DNA of 13,337 nucleotides from Dethiosulfatibacter sp. Lineage in GTDB: Bacteria > Bacillota_A > Clostridia > Tissierellales > Dethiosulfatibacteraceae. The notes beneath the pieces are model-generated. The model saw only the letters and a program-made list of their open reading frames with translations, did not search any database and was not told the origin of the DNA. Every line of letters begins with the position of its first letter. Position 1 is the stretch's first letter. The DNA lies in contig JAHRFV010000234.1 in the NCBI GenBank assembly GCA_019084435.1, positions 1 to 13,337 of the forward strand, given 5' to 3'. Positions 1 through 7,306 of the stretch are shown in pieces. A program made the translations under genes and the position numbers.

Positions 1-3
1 ATA

Positions 4-32
4 TTGAACAAGGCTTAATATTATGGTATATT
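4..32 (+). promoter_or_regulatory. Sigma-A-type promoter for the MltG-like gene
   Basis: A -35 box TTGAAC (4-9) is followed by a 17-base spacer and a -10 box TATATT (27-32). A TG at 24-25, one base before the -10, makes it an extended -10. Transcription would start near position 39, giving a leader of about 27 bases before the TTG start codon at 66. Predicted from sequence only. Confidence 0.55.
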
Positions 33-65
33 AGACTTGATAATAGTGAATGGAGTGATTTCATA

Positions 66-512
66 TTGAGACGACTAATCAACGCAATCAGAGATTTTTT
101 TTATGAAGCTACCGACTATGCAATAATTTTGACAGTGGTAATTGCAATCGCAATTATTCTGATTTGGAGATTCAACATATTATTTAGTTTTGATGTGAAT
201 AAGAATCCGATTCAAAGTTCAGAACCACCACCAACAACAGTGCAGATTCCAATAAGTACTGAAGACCCTAATAACCCAGATCCAACTGAGCCTAGTAATG
301 GAGACTATTTTGAAGTAACATTGGTGATTCCTCCAGGCTCCTCTGCTCAATCAATAGGAGATATTTTGGTGAATAATGGCTTGATTGGAGACAGAAATGA
401 GTTTCTTGCTCGAGTAGTCGAAATGGGACTCGATACACAACTGAAATCAGGAAACTTCTTAGTTGATTCAGATATGACTCTTGACGAAATAATTAACAAG
501 ATAGCTCAATAA
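66..512 (+). CDS. Membrane-anchored short MltG/YceG-like protein without the catalytic domain
   Basis: This 148-residue protein has a short cationic N-terminus and one membrane segment at about residues 18-36. A Pro/Ser/Thr-rich linker follows (about 47-80), and then a C-terminal domain (about 82-148) that resembles the N-terminal LysM-like part of MltG. The telling pattern is a beta strand, 'IPPGSSAQSIGDIL', 'NNGLI', then 'LKSGNFLVDSDMTLDEII'. Full MltG is an endolytic peptidoglycan transglycosylase of over 300 residues. Here the protein ends just after the LysM-like part, so the catalytic glutamate domain is absent and it is probably a binding or accessory protein outside the membrane. The start is TTG with GGAG (53-56) about nine bases upstream. 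Short proteins of this type are, as I recall, common in Clostridia and often labelled MltG; enzyme activity is not supported. Confidence 0.75.
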   Translation: MRRLINAIRDFFYEATDYAIILTVVIAIAIILIWRFNILFSFDVNKNPIQSSEPPPTTVQIPISTEDPNNPDPTEPSNGDYFEVTLVIPPGSSAQSIGDILVNNGLIGDRNEFLARVVEMGLDTQLKSGNFLVDSDMTLDEIINKIAQ

Positions 513-535
513 AAGATAGCAGTAAACTAAAAAAT

Positions 536-563
536 AAAGAAACTAGCGATAGTTTCTTTTTTG
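536..563 (+). terminator. Hairpin terminator between convergent genes, probably bidirectional
   Basis: A perfect 10-bp stem (536-545 with 550-559) has the four-base loop GCGA and is followed by a T run through 562. On the opposite strand the A-rich bases just before 536 give a U-rich tail too, so the hairpin can also end the minus-strand transcript of the 184-residue gene that stops at 575. Confidence 0.8.
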
Positions 564-574
564 TTCCAGTTCAT

Positions 575-1129
575 CTAGTATTTGTCATTTACATAATAAT
601 CTATAACCGATTTCTTTATTTTATCTTCGAATACATTCTCCTTCTTTAGGGCATTAAGCACCCATAGGCTTTTAGAATGTAGTACAGCGTGGTTGTAGTC
701 CTTTAATAAAATCTCATAAAGCACGTCCTTCAGTTTAGCTGATTCCATTTTGATAAAATAGGCTTCAACATTTTTGTATTCCAGAAATCTGAGCAGCCTG
801 AAGGTTGTCTTGTCTTTTTCATTGTAGTAGTAATTGGATTCGTCAAGGTAACCCTTATAATAAACAAAGTGTTTTGATTTGTCCCATTCGCTTTTAGCCA
901 GCATGCTGTAGTATTTAGCCATCATGTTATAATATTGGTAATTGAACATGCCCTTCTCAACAGAATCAATTCTTTCAAAAGGCTTGAATCCTGAGCTAAC
1001 AATGTATTTGTAATTGTTCTCAATGTACTCTTTTTTAGTTATATCTCCATTCATCAACTGCAGTATTAAAGAATCCCTGTTGTTGAAGAATTTGTCGAAT
1101 AAGTTTTCTTTTCTAATGTAGGTATTCAC
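575..1129 (-). CDS. Conserved hypothetical protein, 184 residues, helical and Tyr-rich
   Basis: I do not recognise the function. The protein appears soluble, with no signal peptide or membrane segment. It is rich in Tyr, Lys and Asn and probably all helical. Aromatic patches such as 'MFNYQYYNMMAKYYSMLA' and 'SNYYYNEKDKTTFRLLRFLEY' suggest a TPR-like or packed helical bundle. From memory it resembles an uncharacterised family of Clostridia (possibly DUF6648), which I cannot confirm here. It starts with GTG, preceded by AAAGGT about seven bases upstream, and has its own extended -10 promoter. It is the last minus-strand gene before the convergent terminator. No cysteine cluster or catalytic motif is visible. 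Confidence 0.75.
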   Translation of the reverse strand: MNTYIRKENLFDKFFNNRDSLILQLMNGDITKKEYIENNYKYIVSSGFKPFERIDSVEKGMFNYQYYNMMAKYYSMLAKSEWDKSKHFVYYKGYLDESNYYYNEKDKTTFRLLRFLEYKNVEAYFIKMESAKLKDVLYEILLKDYNHAVLHSKSLWVLNALKKENVFEDKIKKSVIDYYVNDKY

Positions 1130-1142
1130 AATTTGACCTTTC

Positions 1143-1164
1143 TATGCGTTTAGTATGCGTTTAG
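1143..1164 (-). repeat. Perfect tandem repeat of an 11-bp unit in the leader of the 184-residue gene
   Basis: The unit TATGCGTTTAG occurs twice, head to tail, at 1143-1153 and 1154-1164. On the minus strand it covers roughly +1 to +22 of the predicted transcript, between the -10 box and the ribosome binding site. The 11-base period is about one helical turn, which would suit a regulator binding two adjacent sites on one face. That role is inference; two copies could also be a chance duplication. Confidence 0.6.
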
Positions 1165-1171
1165 TTTGTTG

Positions 1172-1180
1172 ATTATAACA
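1172..1180 (-). promoter_or_regulatory. Extended -10 promoter for the 184-residue gene
   Basis: The minus strand reads TGTTATAAT, a perfect -10 box (1172-1177) with the TGn extension. No good -35 box lies 16-18 bases upstream, as is common for extended -10 promoters. The predicted start of transcription is near 1165, about 36 bases before the GTG codon. Confidence 0.6.
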
Positions 1181-1192
1181 TATTTCTGAAAT

Positions 1193-1918
1193 TTAGTCTT
1201 TACTTACAGGAAGATTTTTCAACTCAATTTCACTTAGTTCCCTATATTCTCCTGTTCTTAAATTCTCATCCAATACAATTCTACCGACAGAAATTCGTTT
1301 AAGATAAGTCACTTTTCGTCCAATAGCTGCAAACATCCTTTTTACCTGATGGTATTTACCTTCCATGATATACAGGTTTAGTTTACATAATATGTCACTT
1401 TCTTCAAGAATCTCTACTCTGCTTGGTAGACATCTGTCACCATCCTCCAAAATTACGCCATTTTCCAATGTTTCTATTTGATCTTGTGATATAGACTCAT
1501 CGATTTCCACGTAGTATTTCTTCTCGACTTTCTTCTTTGGAGATAGTATATTGTGTGCCATCAATCCATCATTCGTTAGAATTATTAATCCTTCCGTATC
1601 TTTGTCTAATCTTCCTGCTGGAAACAGGTTGATATATTTATATCTCTCTTCTAATATATCAATAACGTTCGTGTCCTTGCTATCAGTTGAGGACACAACT
1701 CCTGCAGGCTTATTGAGCATAAGATAAGTGAACTTTTTATAGATGACCTGCTTTCCATCGAAAGTGACATCTGACTCTTTTGGATTCACTTTACAGGACG
1801 GATCTCTGACCACCTTTTGGTCAACACAGACGCTGCCTTTACTAATCATTTTTTTTATTTCACTTCTGGAACCATATCCCATATTGGATAATAGCTTATC
1901 CAATCTTATCGTATCCAT
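1193..1918 (-). CDS. rsuA: RsuA/RluB-family rRNA pseudouridine synthase, RsuA-like
   Basis: This enzyme isomerises a uridine in rRNA to pseudouridine; RsuA proper modifies U516 (E. coli numbering) of 16S rRNA. An S4 RNA-binding domain covers about residues 1-60 ('RLDKLLSNMGYGSRSE', 'GSVCVDQKVV'). The catalytic domain follows, with 'LNKPAGVVSSTDS' and 'AGRLDKDTEGLIILTNDG', whose Asp105 is the catalytic residue, and then 'EGKYHQVKRMFAAIGRKV'. The STD residues after the LNKP motif favour RsuA over RluB. I chose the ATG at 1918 (241 residues) because GGAG lies nine bases upstream and the S4 domain begins at once. The same frame stays open to 2017, but that stretch lies inside the upstream rsmF gene. 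The ATG overlaps the rsmF stop codon by one base (TGATG), which suggests translational coupling. Its transcript appears to depend on rsmF. Confidence 0.9.
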   Translation of the reverse strand: MDTIRLDKLLSNMGYGSRSEIKKMISKGSVCVDQKVVRDPSCKVNPKESDVTFDGKQVIYKKFTYLMLNKPAGVVSSTDSKDTNVIDILEERYKYINLFPAGRLDKDTEGLIILTNDGLMAHNILSPKKKVEKKYYVEIDESISQDQIETLENGVILEDGDRCLPSRVEILEESDILCKLNLYIMEGKYHQVKRMFAAIGRKVTYLKRISVGRIVLDENLRTGEYRELSEIELKNLPVSKD

Positions 1919-3260
1919 CACATCAATCTCCATTCTTTCAAGTAATGATTCTTCATCAAACCATCGATAAGTTTTCCCCAACCGACAGGATATCCGTCTA
2001 TGGTCACTAGTGTCCATCCATTATGTCCTTCCAGATATAGGGACTCTCCCTTTAAGTACTTGCTCGCATTGATATCATCTGAGCTGATGTTGATTTTCTT
2101 GGTTACTTTTAAATCTGCTACCATAGCTAATGCCTGTGAAGGAAAAAATCGACTATTTTTAAAGTAACCGACTTCCAATCCCTTGTATATGTAGTTGAAA
2201 TCTCTATGGAATTTTGAATTAAATACAAACACCTTATCTCTTTCGAAGTGAAGATTCTCATGCCAGATATGATTTTCCAACCCAATCTCTTTGAAAAAAT
2301 CCAAAACTGCATCTTCTCCAGTCTTGGAAACGGACTGTAAATCATTCCCGGAATTTGTCTGTATAGTTGCTTTCGTTGACGCATTCTTTTCCAACCTTAC
2401 TGCAAAATGGCCCTCTCCCTTATGGCGGTGTGGCCAGATTCGGATGGCATCATCAAAACCGTTAAAACCAAAAGATACATGATTTTGTAATTGAGTCAGA
2501 TTGTCAGCTGGTATTGTCCTGAAATCATGGTTATGGCTGAGAAACCATTCGATGATCTCCTCGTTTTCCTCTAAAGAAAACGTACAGGTAGAATATACCA
2601 TTGATCCACCTGGTTTCAACATGTCCCCGGCATCACTTAGAATTGTTTTCTGTAGATCCGTAAATTTACTTGCGTCATACCCATCATATTTATTTTTAGT
2701 CCTATCATCTCTTCTGAACATCCCTTCTCCCGAACAGGGTGCATCAACTAAAATCTTATCAAAAAACCCACTGAAGTGACGCTTGAGAGACAACGGTTGT
2801 TCATTGGTCACAGCAGTATTCGACAATCCAAACAGCTGAATATTCCTCTTTAGTGACAACAGTCTCTTATAGTGATTACAAAACCCGTATTAGCCATCTT
2901 AGCGCCTATCTGTGTTGTTTTACCGACTGGTGCAGCACATAGATCCAATACGGTCTCTCCTGGCCTAGGATTCAGTAATTCGACAGGAAACGAGGCGCTT
3001 GGTTCTTGAATGTAGAAAAGACCGCAATGGTAGAACAAGTCTTTACCCGGTCTGTGCTCATCATCTATATAGTAGCTTTCATCACACCAAGGCACTTTAT
3101 CCCCTAGGTAATCAATGGTGCTCTCGAAAGTGTGCATGTCAATTTTCAGAGGATTTCTTCTAATTGCTTTATGATTCTGATCCTGAAAACTATTGATAAA
3201 CCTTTCGTAATCCTCTACTAATAACATTTTCATTTTATTTTTGAAACCTTCAGGTAGCAT
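1918..3260 (-). pseudogene. rsmF: Broken RsmF/NOL1-NOP2-sun family 16S rRNA (cytosine-5) methyltransferase
   Basis: RsmF-type enzymes methylate cytosine C5 in 16S rRNA using S-adenosylmethionine. The reading frame from 3260 ends early at 2850, and the remaining two thirds continue in another frame, open from 2859 to 1918. The first part holds 'LPEGFKNKM', 'IQEPSASFPVELL' and the SAM motif 'LDLCAAPVGKTTQ'. The second holds 'VDAPCSGEGMFRRD' and 'YSTCTFSLEENE', each with its Cys, then the C-terminal PUA-like region ending in 'DGYPVGWGKL' and 'LMKNHY'. At the junction (about 2870-2885) the family pattern 'VI-SNDI-HYKR' appears as VI directly followed by an incomplete codon and YKR. About 13 bases are therefore missing, including the acidic ribose-binding residue. 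The first Gly of the SAM motif PGGKT is also Val. Restoring 13 bases would give 1356 bases, about 451 residues, the family size. AAAGGA precedes the ATG. Confidence 0.85.
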
Positions 3261-3273
3261 AACTATTCCTTTT

Positions 3274-3311
3274 CACAAAAAACAGCAAACCTATAGTAGA
3301 TTCGCTGTTTT
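3274..3311 (-). terminator. Hairpin terminator after the P-loop gene
   Basis: On the minus strand a 13-bp stem (3299-3311 with 3279-3291, including two G-U pairs) encloses a seven-base loop. The run of T begins within the last stem bases and continues through 3277. It follows the P-loop gene (stop at 3324) and ends only about 14 bases before the rsmF start codon, leaving no room for a separate rsmF promoter. Confidence 0.8.
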
Positions 3312-3323
3312 GTTATTTTCTAT

Positions 3324-3734
3324 TTAAATAACATGAGCATGAAACTTCTCAGGTACTTCACTTTTGTCATGGTTGACACTCATGATGAAATCAACTTCAA
3401 ATTTTTCAGATGCAACTTCTAGTTTCGTAATCACTTCTTCAAGATTATCCAGATCAATTTTTGCTATCTTGTATAGTCCATCTATATATACAAGCTCAAT
3501 ATCATAATCAGCTGCAAGCATGCCATACACAAAGCTCAAAAACTGTTCTGTACCGACAATGCCGTATTCCTTGGTGTTGACATACTTAATGTTATAATTC
3601 AAATCGTATATGTGCTTGTTATTCGCTTCTAAAAAGAATATTTTGCCCTTCGCAGTTGCCAGAGCGCTGTTTCCCATTTCTACCATTGTTCTTGTCTTGC
3701 CGGTTCCCTTGGAACCACAAACTAACTTGACCAT
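3324..3734 (-). CDS. Small P-loop ATP-binding protein of unknown role
   Basis: The protein has 136 residues. Walker A is 'GSKGTGKT' (residues 7-14), and a Walker B-like strand 'ELVYIDG' has Asp85. A SIMIBI or RecA-like mini-ATPase fold is likely, but there is no DNA-binding or membrane segment to suggest a target. From memory, short Clostridia proteins like this are often annotated as twitching motility PilT; that label is not supported, because PilT is about 350 residues and its secretion-ATPase boxes are absent. The ATG at 3734 is preferred over an in-frame TTG at 3749, because GGAGG sits eight bases before the ATG and overlaps the TTG. It has its own extended -10 promoter upstream and a strong terminator downstream, so it is mainly a single-gene transcript. 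Confidence 0.8.
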   Translation of the reverse strand: MVKLVCGSKGTGKTRTMVEMGNSALATAKGKIFFLEANNKHIYDLNYNIKYVNTKEYGIVGTEQFLSFVYGMLAADYDIELVYIDGLYKIAKIDLDNLEEVITKLEVASEKFEVDFIMSVNHDKSEVPEKFHAHVI

Positions 3735-3761
3735 CTCAACCGCCTCCAATTCTTTTTATTA

Positions 3762-3770
3762 ATTATAACA
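3762..3770 (-). promoter_or_regulatory. Extended -10 promoter for the P-loop gene
   Basis: The minus strand reads TGTTATAAT, identical to the promoter elements at 1172-1180 and 7272-7280. No clear -35 box is visible. The predicted start near 3755 gives a leader of about 20 bases carrying the GGAGG site. Confidence 0.6.
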
Positions 3771-3794
3771 TGAACGGAAAAGGTTTTCTATATC

Positions 3795-4751
3795 TTAGTT
3801 TGTTTTATTCATATTTTTTAAGGCTTTGCCTCCGAGATAGTCAAAGTATATCCCCTGATACAGATTTTTATTATCCATGCCTGCGATAAACTCATCTCTC
3901 AGTTTCCACCAGGATGTTTCCCAATTAGAAAACAATGTATCCTTTTCAGGAGCCCTACCAAATAATCTCTGTATTACAATATCGGGAGAAAGATAACTCA
4001 AGAAAGCTTCAAGTCTAAGAAGATACTCTTCTTTTGTAATTATTTGGAATGTCCCTTTTAGAAACTCATCACCCATTTTAGTGTTTTTCAATATATACAG
4101 TGAGTGAACCTTGACAAAATCCATTCCCAGTGCTGAGAGAATCTTTGCGGTCTCAATTGTATCCTCCATGTCATCCCAGGGTAGATTCAGTATCACATGG
4201 GCACATATGGACAGATTATGTTTTTTGATCATCTGTACCGCCTCTATGAATTCTGCTAGAGTATGTCCCCTATTGATTCTTTTCAGTGTCTTATAATTTG
4301 CAGTTTGTAATCCTAACTCAATTGTAATGTCGAGCTTGTGTTTCTTTCCAAGTTCTGAAAGAAATCCTAAATAATCTTCATTCAGGCAATCCGGTCTGGT
4401 TGAGATCGATATTCCAACAATATCATCCATGAGTGATTCACTAATATATTGTTTGAAAGCATCCAGTTCCAAATATGTATTGGAGTAATTTTGAAAGTAT
4501 GCTATAAATTTTTCCGCCTTATACTTTTTTCTGATATAAGACATGTTTTTTGTCAGCTGATCATAAACACTCATAGAGCATGGGTGCATCTCAAAACCAG
4601 TTCCTATCACTCCACAGTAAGTGCAGCCGCCAAAGCTCAGATTGCCGTCTCGATTAGGACAGGTCAATGGCAGATTAACTGGGAGCTTATAAACCTTGCA
4701 TTTATACTTTTCTTTTAAATAATTCGAGTACTCATTATATATGGCTGTCAT
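3795..4751 (-). CDS. Radical SAM protein of the YhcC / TIGR01212 type
   Basis: This 318-residue protein contains the unusual radical SAM cluster motif of this family, Cys31-x11-Cys43-x2-Cys46 ('CPNRDG...GGCTYCG'), rather than the usual Cx3Cx2C. It also has 'AYFQNYSNTY', 'ISISTRPDCL', 'IELGLQTAN' with 'INRGHT', and 'AHVILNLPWD', all typical of E. coli YhcC and Elp3-like relatives. It should bind a [4Fe-4S] cluster and cleave SAM to a 5'-deoxyadenosyl radical; the substrate is unknown to me. The ATG at 4751 has GGAG six bases upstream and overlaps the end of the HAD phosphatase gene by 17 bases, so the two are probably co-translated. There is no obvious terminator after it. Length is normal for the family. 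Confidence 0.9.
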   Translation of the reverse strand: MTAIYNEYSNYLKEKYKCKVYKLPVNLPLTCPNRDGNLSFGGCTYCGVIGTGFEMHPCSMSVYDQLTKNMSYIRKKYKAEKFIAYFQNYSNTYLELDAFKQYISESLMDDIVGISISTRPDCLNEDYLGFLSELGKKHKLDITIELGLQTANYKTLKRINRGHTLAEFIEAVQMIKKHNLSICAHVILNLPWDDMEDTIETAKILSALGMDFVKVHSLYILKNTKMGDEFLKGTFQIITKEEYLLRLEAFLSYLSPDIVIQRLFGRAPEKDTLFSNWETSWWKLRDEFIAGMDNKNLYQGIYFDYLGGKALKNMNKTN

Positions 4752-5583
4752 TCAGGTCTCCAAATAATTTTACAAGTTCATGGTATACGCCCTTTTCATC
4801 GTTTGAATATCGGGTTATTGTGTTTCCAACACTCTTCATCAAATCAGTGCCATTGACCATTACTACTCCAAGTCCAGCATTTTTGATCATTTCAATATCG
4901 TTGTTATCATCCCCAAAGGCTAGTATTTCGTCGTCTGCTATTCCCTGTACAACCGCATAACGCTTCAAAGCTTTCCATTTGCAGGCGTCTAGATGCAAAA
5001 TCTCCATAAGAGCCTCAACGTGTAGCTTAAGTGAGACTGAGGTGCTGAAATTTAATGGGTATTGACTGAGAACTTGTTGTCTTAGGTTCTCTAAAGGATC
5101 AAAATCACCTGTAAAACAAATAGAGAGTACGTCATTCTCAATATAATTCGAGAAATCGGTAATCCTATATCTTTTATGGCTTTTTGATAGATAGCCATTG
5201 TATTCAGAAAAATCAAACTCTCTCTCAATGATAATATCGTATCCCAATGCATCCTTGTCTACATAGATGATGGGGTGAAGATTATGTTCTCTTGCCAATT
5301 GAATGACCTTGGAGTAATCATCATGATTGATAATTCTGCGATCTATGGTCATGCCATTTTTCGGATTTCGAGTTACCGCACCGTTGTTGGCTATTATGAC
5401 ATAATCAAAAGGCAAGTTCTGTGTTAGCCTTTTGGCGTCATAATAGCTTCTTCCGGTTGCAATTATTATTTCTACATTTCTTTTCTTCAATTTAATCAAA
5501 TACTCAATTGTATCATGATCAATCAATTTCTCATTGTTGAGCAATGTTCCATCCAAATCAAAAGCAATCAATTTGAATTTCAT
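4735..5583 (-). CDS. Cof-type HAD-superfamily sugar-phosphate phosphatase (HAD-IIB)
   Basis: This 282-residue cytoplasmic hydrolase has all HAD motifs. Motif I is 'AFDLDGTLLN' with nucleophile Asp9 and acid Asp11; motif II is Thr43 in 'IATGRS'; motif III is Lys202; motif IV is 'FGDDNNDIEM' with Asp225, Asp226 and Asp229, which hold Mg2+. A large C2B cap (about residues 85-190) lies between motifs II and III, as in Cof/YidA proteins that hydrolyse sugar phosphates or flavin and pyridoxal phosphates. The usual Gly after the motif III Lys is Trp here (CKWKAL). Substrate cannot be told from sequence. The ATG at 5583 has AAGGTG just upstream, nine bases after the helicase stop, and its end overlaps the radical SAM gene. 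Confidence 0.9.
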   Translation of the reverse strand: MKFKLIAFDLDGTLLNNEKLIDHDTIEYLIKLKKRNVEIIIATGRSYYDAKRLTQNLPFDYVIIANNGAVTRNPKNGMTIDRRIINHDDYSKVIQLAREHNLHPIIYVDKDALGYDIIIEREFDFSEYNGYLSKSHKRYRITDFSNYIENDVLSICFTGDFDPLENLRQQVLSQYPLNFSTSVSLKLHVEALMEILHLDACKWKALKRYAVVQGIADDEILAFGDDNNDIEMIKNAGLGVVMVNGTDLMKSVGNTITRYSNDEKGVYHELVKLFGDLNDSHI

Positions 5584-5592
5584 AGCATCACC

Positions 5593-7230
5593 TTATTTTC
5601 TTTTTTTTGTCAACTCAGCACTGACAGTTCTGCCTTTAATCCTGACATTTTTCATGTTCGCCAATACCGCTTTTCTATGTTCAGGTGCAACATTGAAGAA
5701 TGAAAATGTCTCATATATATCTATTTTGGCAACGCTATCGCCTGGTATTCCAGATTCACCTGCTACTGCGCCCAATATATCGCTGGGTTTGACTTTGTCT
5801 TTTTTGCCGACACCAATATAATATCTGTCCTGCAAATTGCTATCTCCAAATGATCTCTTTTCATTTGATGATCGTTTGTCTCCATATACTCTTGGGGTTA
5901 CTTTGTTTCTTTTGCCAACTTGCTCATTAAGATCAGTCACGTCACTGGCCACTTTGAAGTTATAGTTCATTTTAAGCAATGCGGCGATAACATCTTCAGC
6001 ATCATAATCTGATGAGTATAGTTCGTTTGCCATCTCTTTCATATCACTTAAATCGTCTGTTTCAATAGTCTTCATAATCTCTTTTGCAATCTTGGATTTT
6101 TTGACTTCCAATACCTTCTCTGCTGTTGGAACATTTCTCTTGTTGATTTCTTTTTTAGTGAAGCGTTCTATACTCTGTATCTTATTCATTTCTTTTGATG
6201 ATGATAGTGTAAATGAATAACCTTGACTTCCGGCTCTACCTGTTCTTCCAATCCTATGAACATAGTAATCTTCCTTATCAGGTACATCATAATTGATTAC
6301 CGCTTCAACGTGTTTTATATCAAGCCCTCTAGCTGCAACATCTGTCGCTATCAGAAGATTGATAATACCGTTGTTGAATTTGTTCAGCACTTCCATCCTG
6401 GTGGATTGTTTGATATCGCCATGGATTTTGTCGCAGTTATAGCCTTTTTCGATCATTTTTTCAGCTACTTCATCAACCTTGTTCTTGGTATTGCAAAAGA
6501 CCAACGCCAGTTTAGGAGCGTAGATATCTATAATTCTTGCAAGAGCCTCAATCTTATTCTGATGCTTGACAACATAATAGCTTTGATTAATAGTATCTGA
6601 TGTCATTTCATCAGAAACCGTCTTTACAAAGACTGGGTTTTTCTGATACTTGTCCTTGATATTCAGTACATTTTTGGGAATGGTTGCAGAAAACAGAAGG
6701 GTTTGGATACCTTCGTCAGCATTTTGAAGTATCTCGTCGATATCTTCCTTGAATCCCATTTTCAGCATTTCATCGGCTTCATCAAGAATCAAGGTTTTGA
6801 TGTGATCAAATTTCAATACTCTTCTATTGATTAAATCAATCGTTCTGCCTGGTGTGCCAACAATAATCTGGCTGCCTTTTTTGATCTTCTTGATCTGATC
6901 AACAATAGGTGCGCCACCATATACAGCCGTTGAGGTAACATCCATGAATTTACTGATATTTTTGATTTCTTTTCTGACCTGCACAGCCAATTCTCTGGTT
7001 GGGCATAAGATTAAGCACTGTGGCTTATCTAATGACAGATCAAGATTATTCAAGACGGGTATTGCAAATGCTGCCGTCTTTCCTGTTCCCGTATGCGCCT
7101 GTCCAATTACGTCCTGACCTGCAATGATGGGCATGATGACTCTTTCCTGAATGGGTGTGAACTCTGTGAAACCCATGGCTTCAAGTCCTAGTACGATGTC
7201 TTCTTTTACATTTAATTCTCTAATTAGCAT
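5593..7230 (-). CDS. DEAD-box ATP-dependent RNA helicase with C-terminal DbpA-type RNA-binding domain
   Basis: This is an ATP-driven RNA duplex unwinder, probably for ribosome assembly or mRNA turnover. Numbered from the ATG at 7230 (545 residues), it has the Q motif 'FTEFTPIQ' (21-28), motif I 'AHTGTGKT' (45-52), Ia 'PTRELA', Ib 'TPGR', II 'DEAD' (150-153), III 'SAT' (181-183), IV 'LVFCNT', V 'ATDVAARGLD' and VI 'HRIGRTGR' (325-332). A dimerisation-like linker and basic stretch follow. A DbpA-like RRM fold then spans about 468-545 ('YYIGVGKKDKVKP', 'GAVAGESGI', ending in 'KGRTVSAELTKKRK'). In DbpA/YxiN this domain binds hairpin 92 of 23S rRNA. I prefer 7230 because the AAAAAGG site abuts the in-frame ATG at 7239 and lies nine bases before 7230. 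It has its own promoter and leads the helicase, HAD and radical SAM unit. Confidence 0.93.
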   Translation of the reverse strand: MLIRELNVKEDIVLGLEAMGFTEFTPIQERVIMPIIAGQDVIGQAHTGTGKTAAFAIPVLNNLDLSLDKPQCLILCPTRELAVQVRKEIKNISKFMDVTSTAVYGGAPIVDQIKKIKKGSQIIVGTPGRTIDLINRRVLKFDHIKTLILDEADEMLKMGFKEDIDEILQNADEGIQTLLFSATIPKNVLNIKDKYQKNPVFVKTVSDEMTSDTINQSYYVVKHQNKIEALARIIDIYAPKLALVFCNTKNKVDEVAEKMIEKGYNCDKIHGDIKQSTRMEVLNKFNNGIINLLIATDVAARGLDIKHVEAVINYDVPDKEDYYVHRIGRTGRAGSQGYSFTLSSSKEMNKIQSIERFTKKEINKRNVPTAEKVLEVKKSKIAKEIMKTIETDDLSDMKEMANELYSSDYDAEDVIAALLKMNYNFKVASDVTDLNEQVGKRNKVTPRVYGDKRSSNEKRSFGDSNLQDRYYIGVGKKDKVKPSDILGAVAGESGIPGDSVAKIDIYETFSFFNVAPEHRKAVLANMKNVRIKGRTVSAELTKKRK

Positions 7231-7271
7231 TAATTTCATCCTTTTTTTCTTTATCGATTTATCAACTTTTA

Positions 7272-7299
7272 ATTATAACACTATTAGAATAATAAGCAA
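7272..7299 (-). promoter_or_regulatory. Extended -10 promoter for the helicase operon
   Basis: On the minus strand, -10 TATAAT (7272-7277) carries the TGn extension, with a weak -35 TTGCTT (7294-7299) at a 16-base spacing. The predicted start near 7265 gives a leader of about 35 bases. No terminator lies between the pepD stop (7307) and this promoter, so readthrough from pepD may add to it. Confidence 0.6.
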
Positions 7300-7306
7300 G
7301 GAGTAT

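Noticed and set aside
1919..2017. N-terminal extension of RsuA by 33 residues
   Set aside because: The extension lies inside the rsmF 3' end, has no homology to the S4 domain, and the ATG at 1918 has a good Shine-Dalgarno site and the TGATG overlap.
1918..2859. The second rsmF frame as a separate intact gene
   Set aside because: It starts mid-domain from a TTG with at best a weak ribosome binding site and lacks the RNA-binding and SAM motif I parts. It fits the rest of one broken methyltransferase better.
3324..3734. Annotation as twitching motility protein PilT
   Set aside because: Only a generic P-loop is shared. The protein is 136 residues, lacks the secretion-ATPase boxes, and has no pilus genes nearby.
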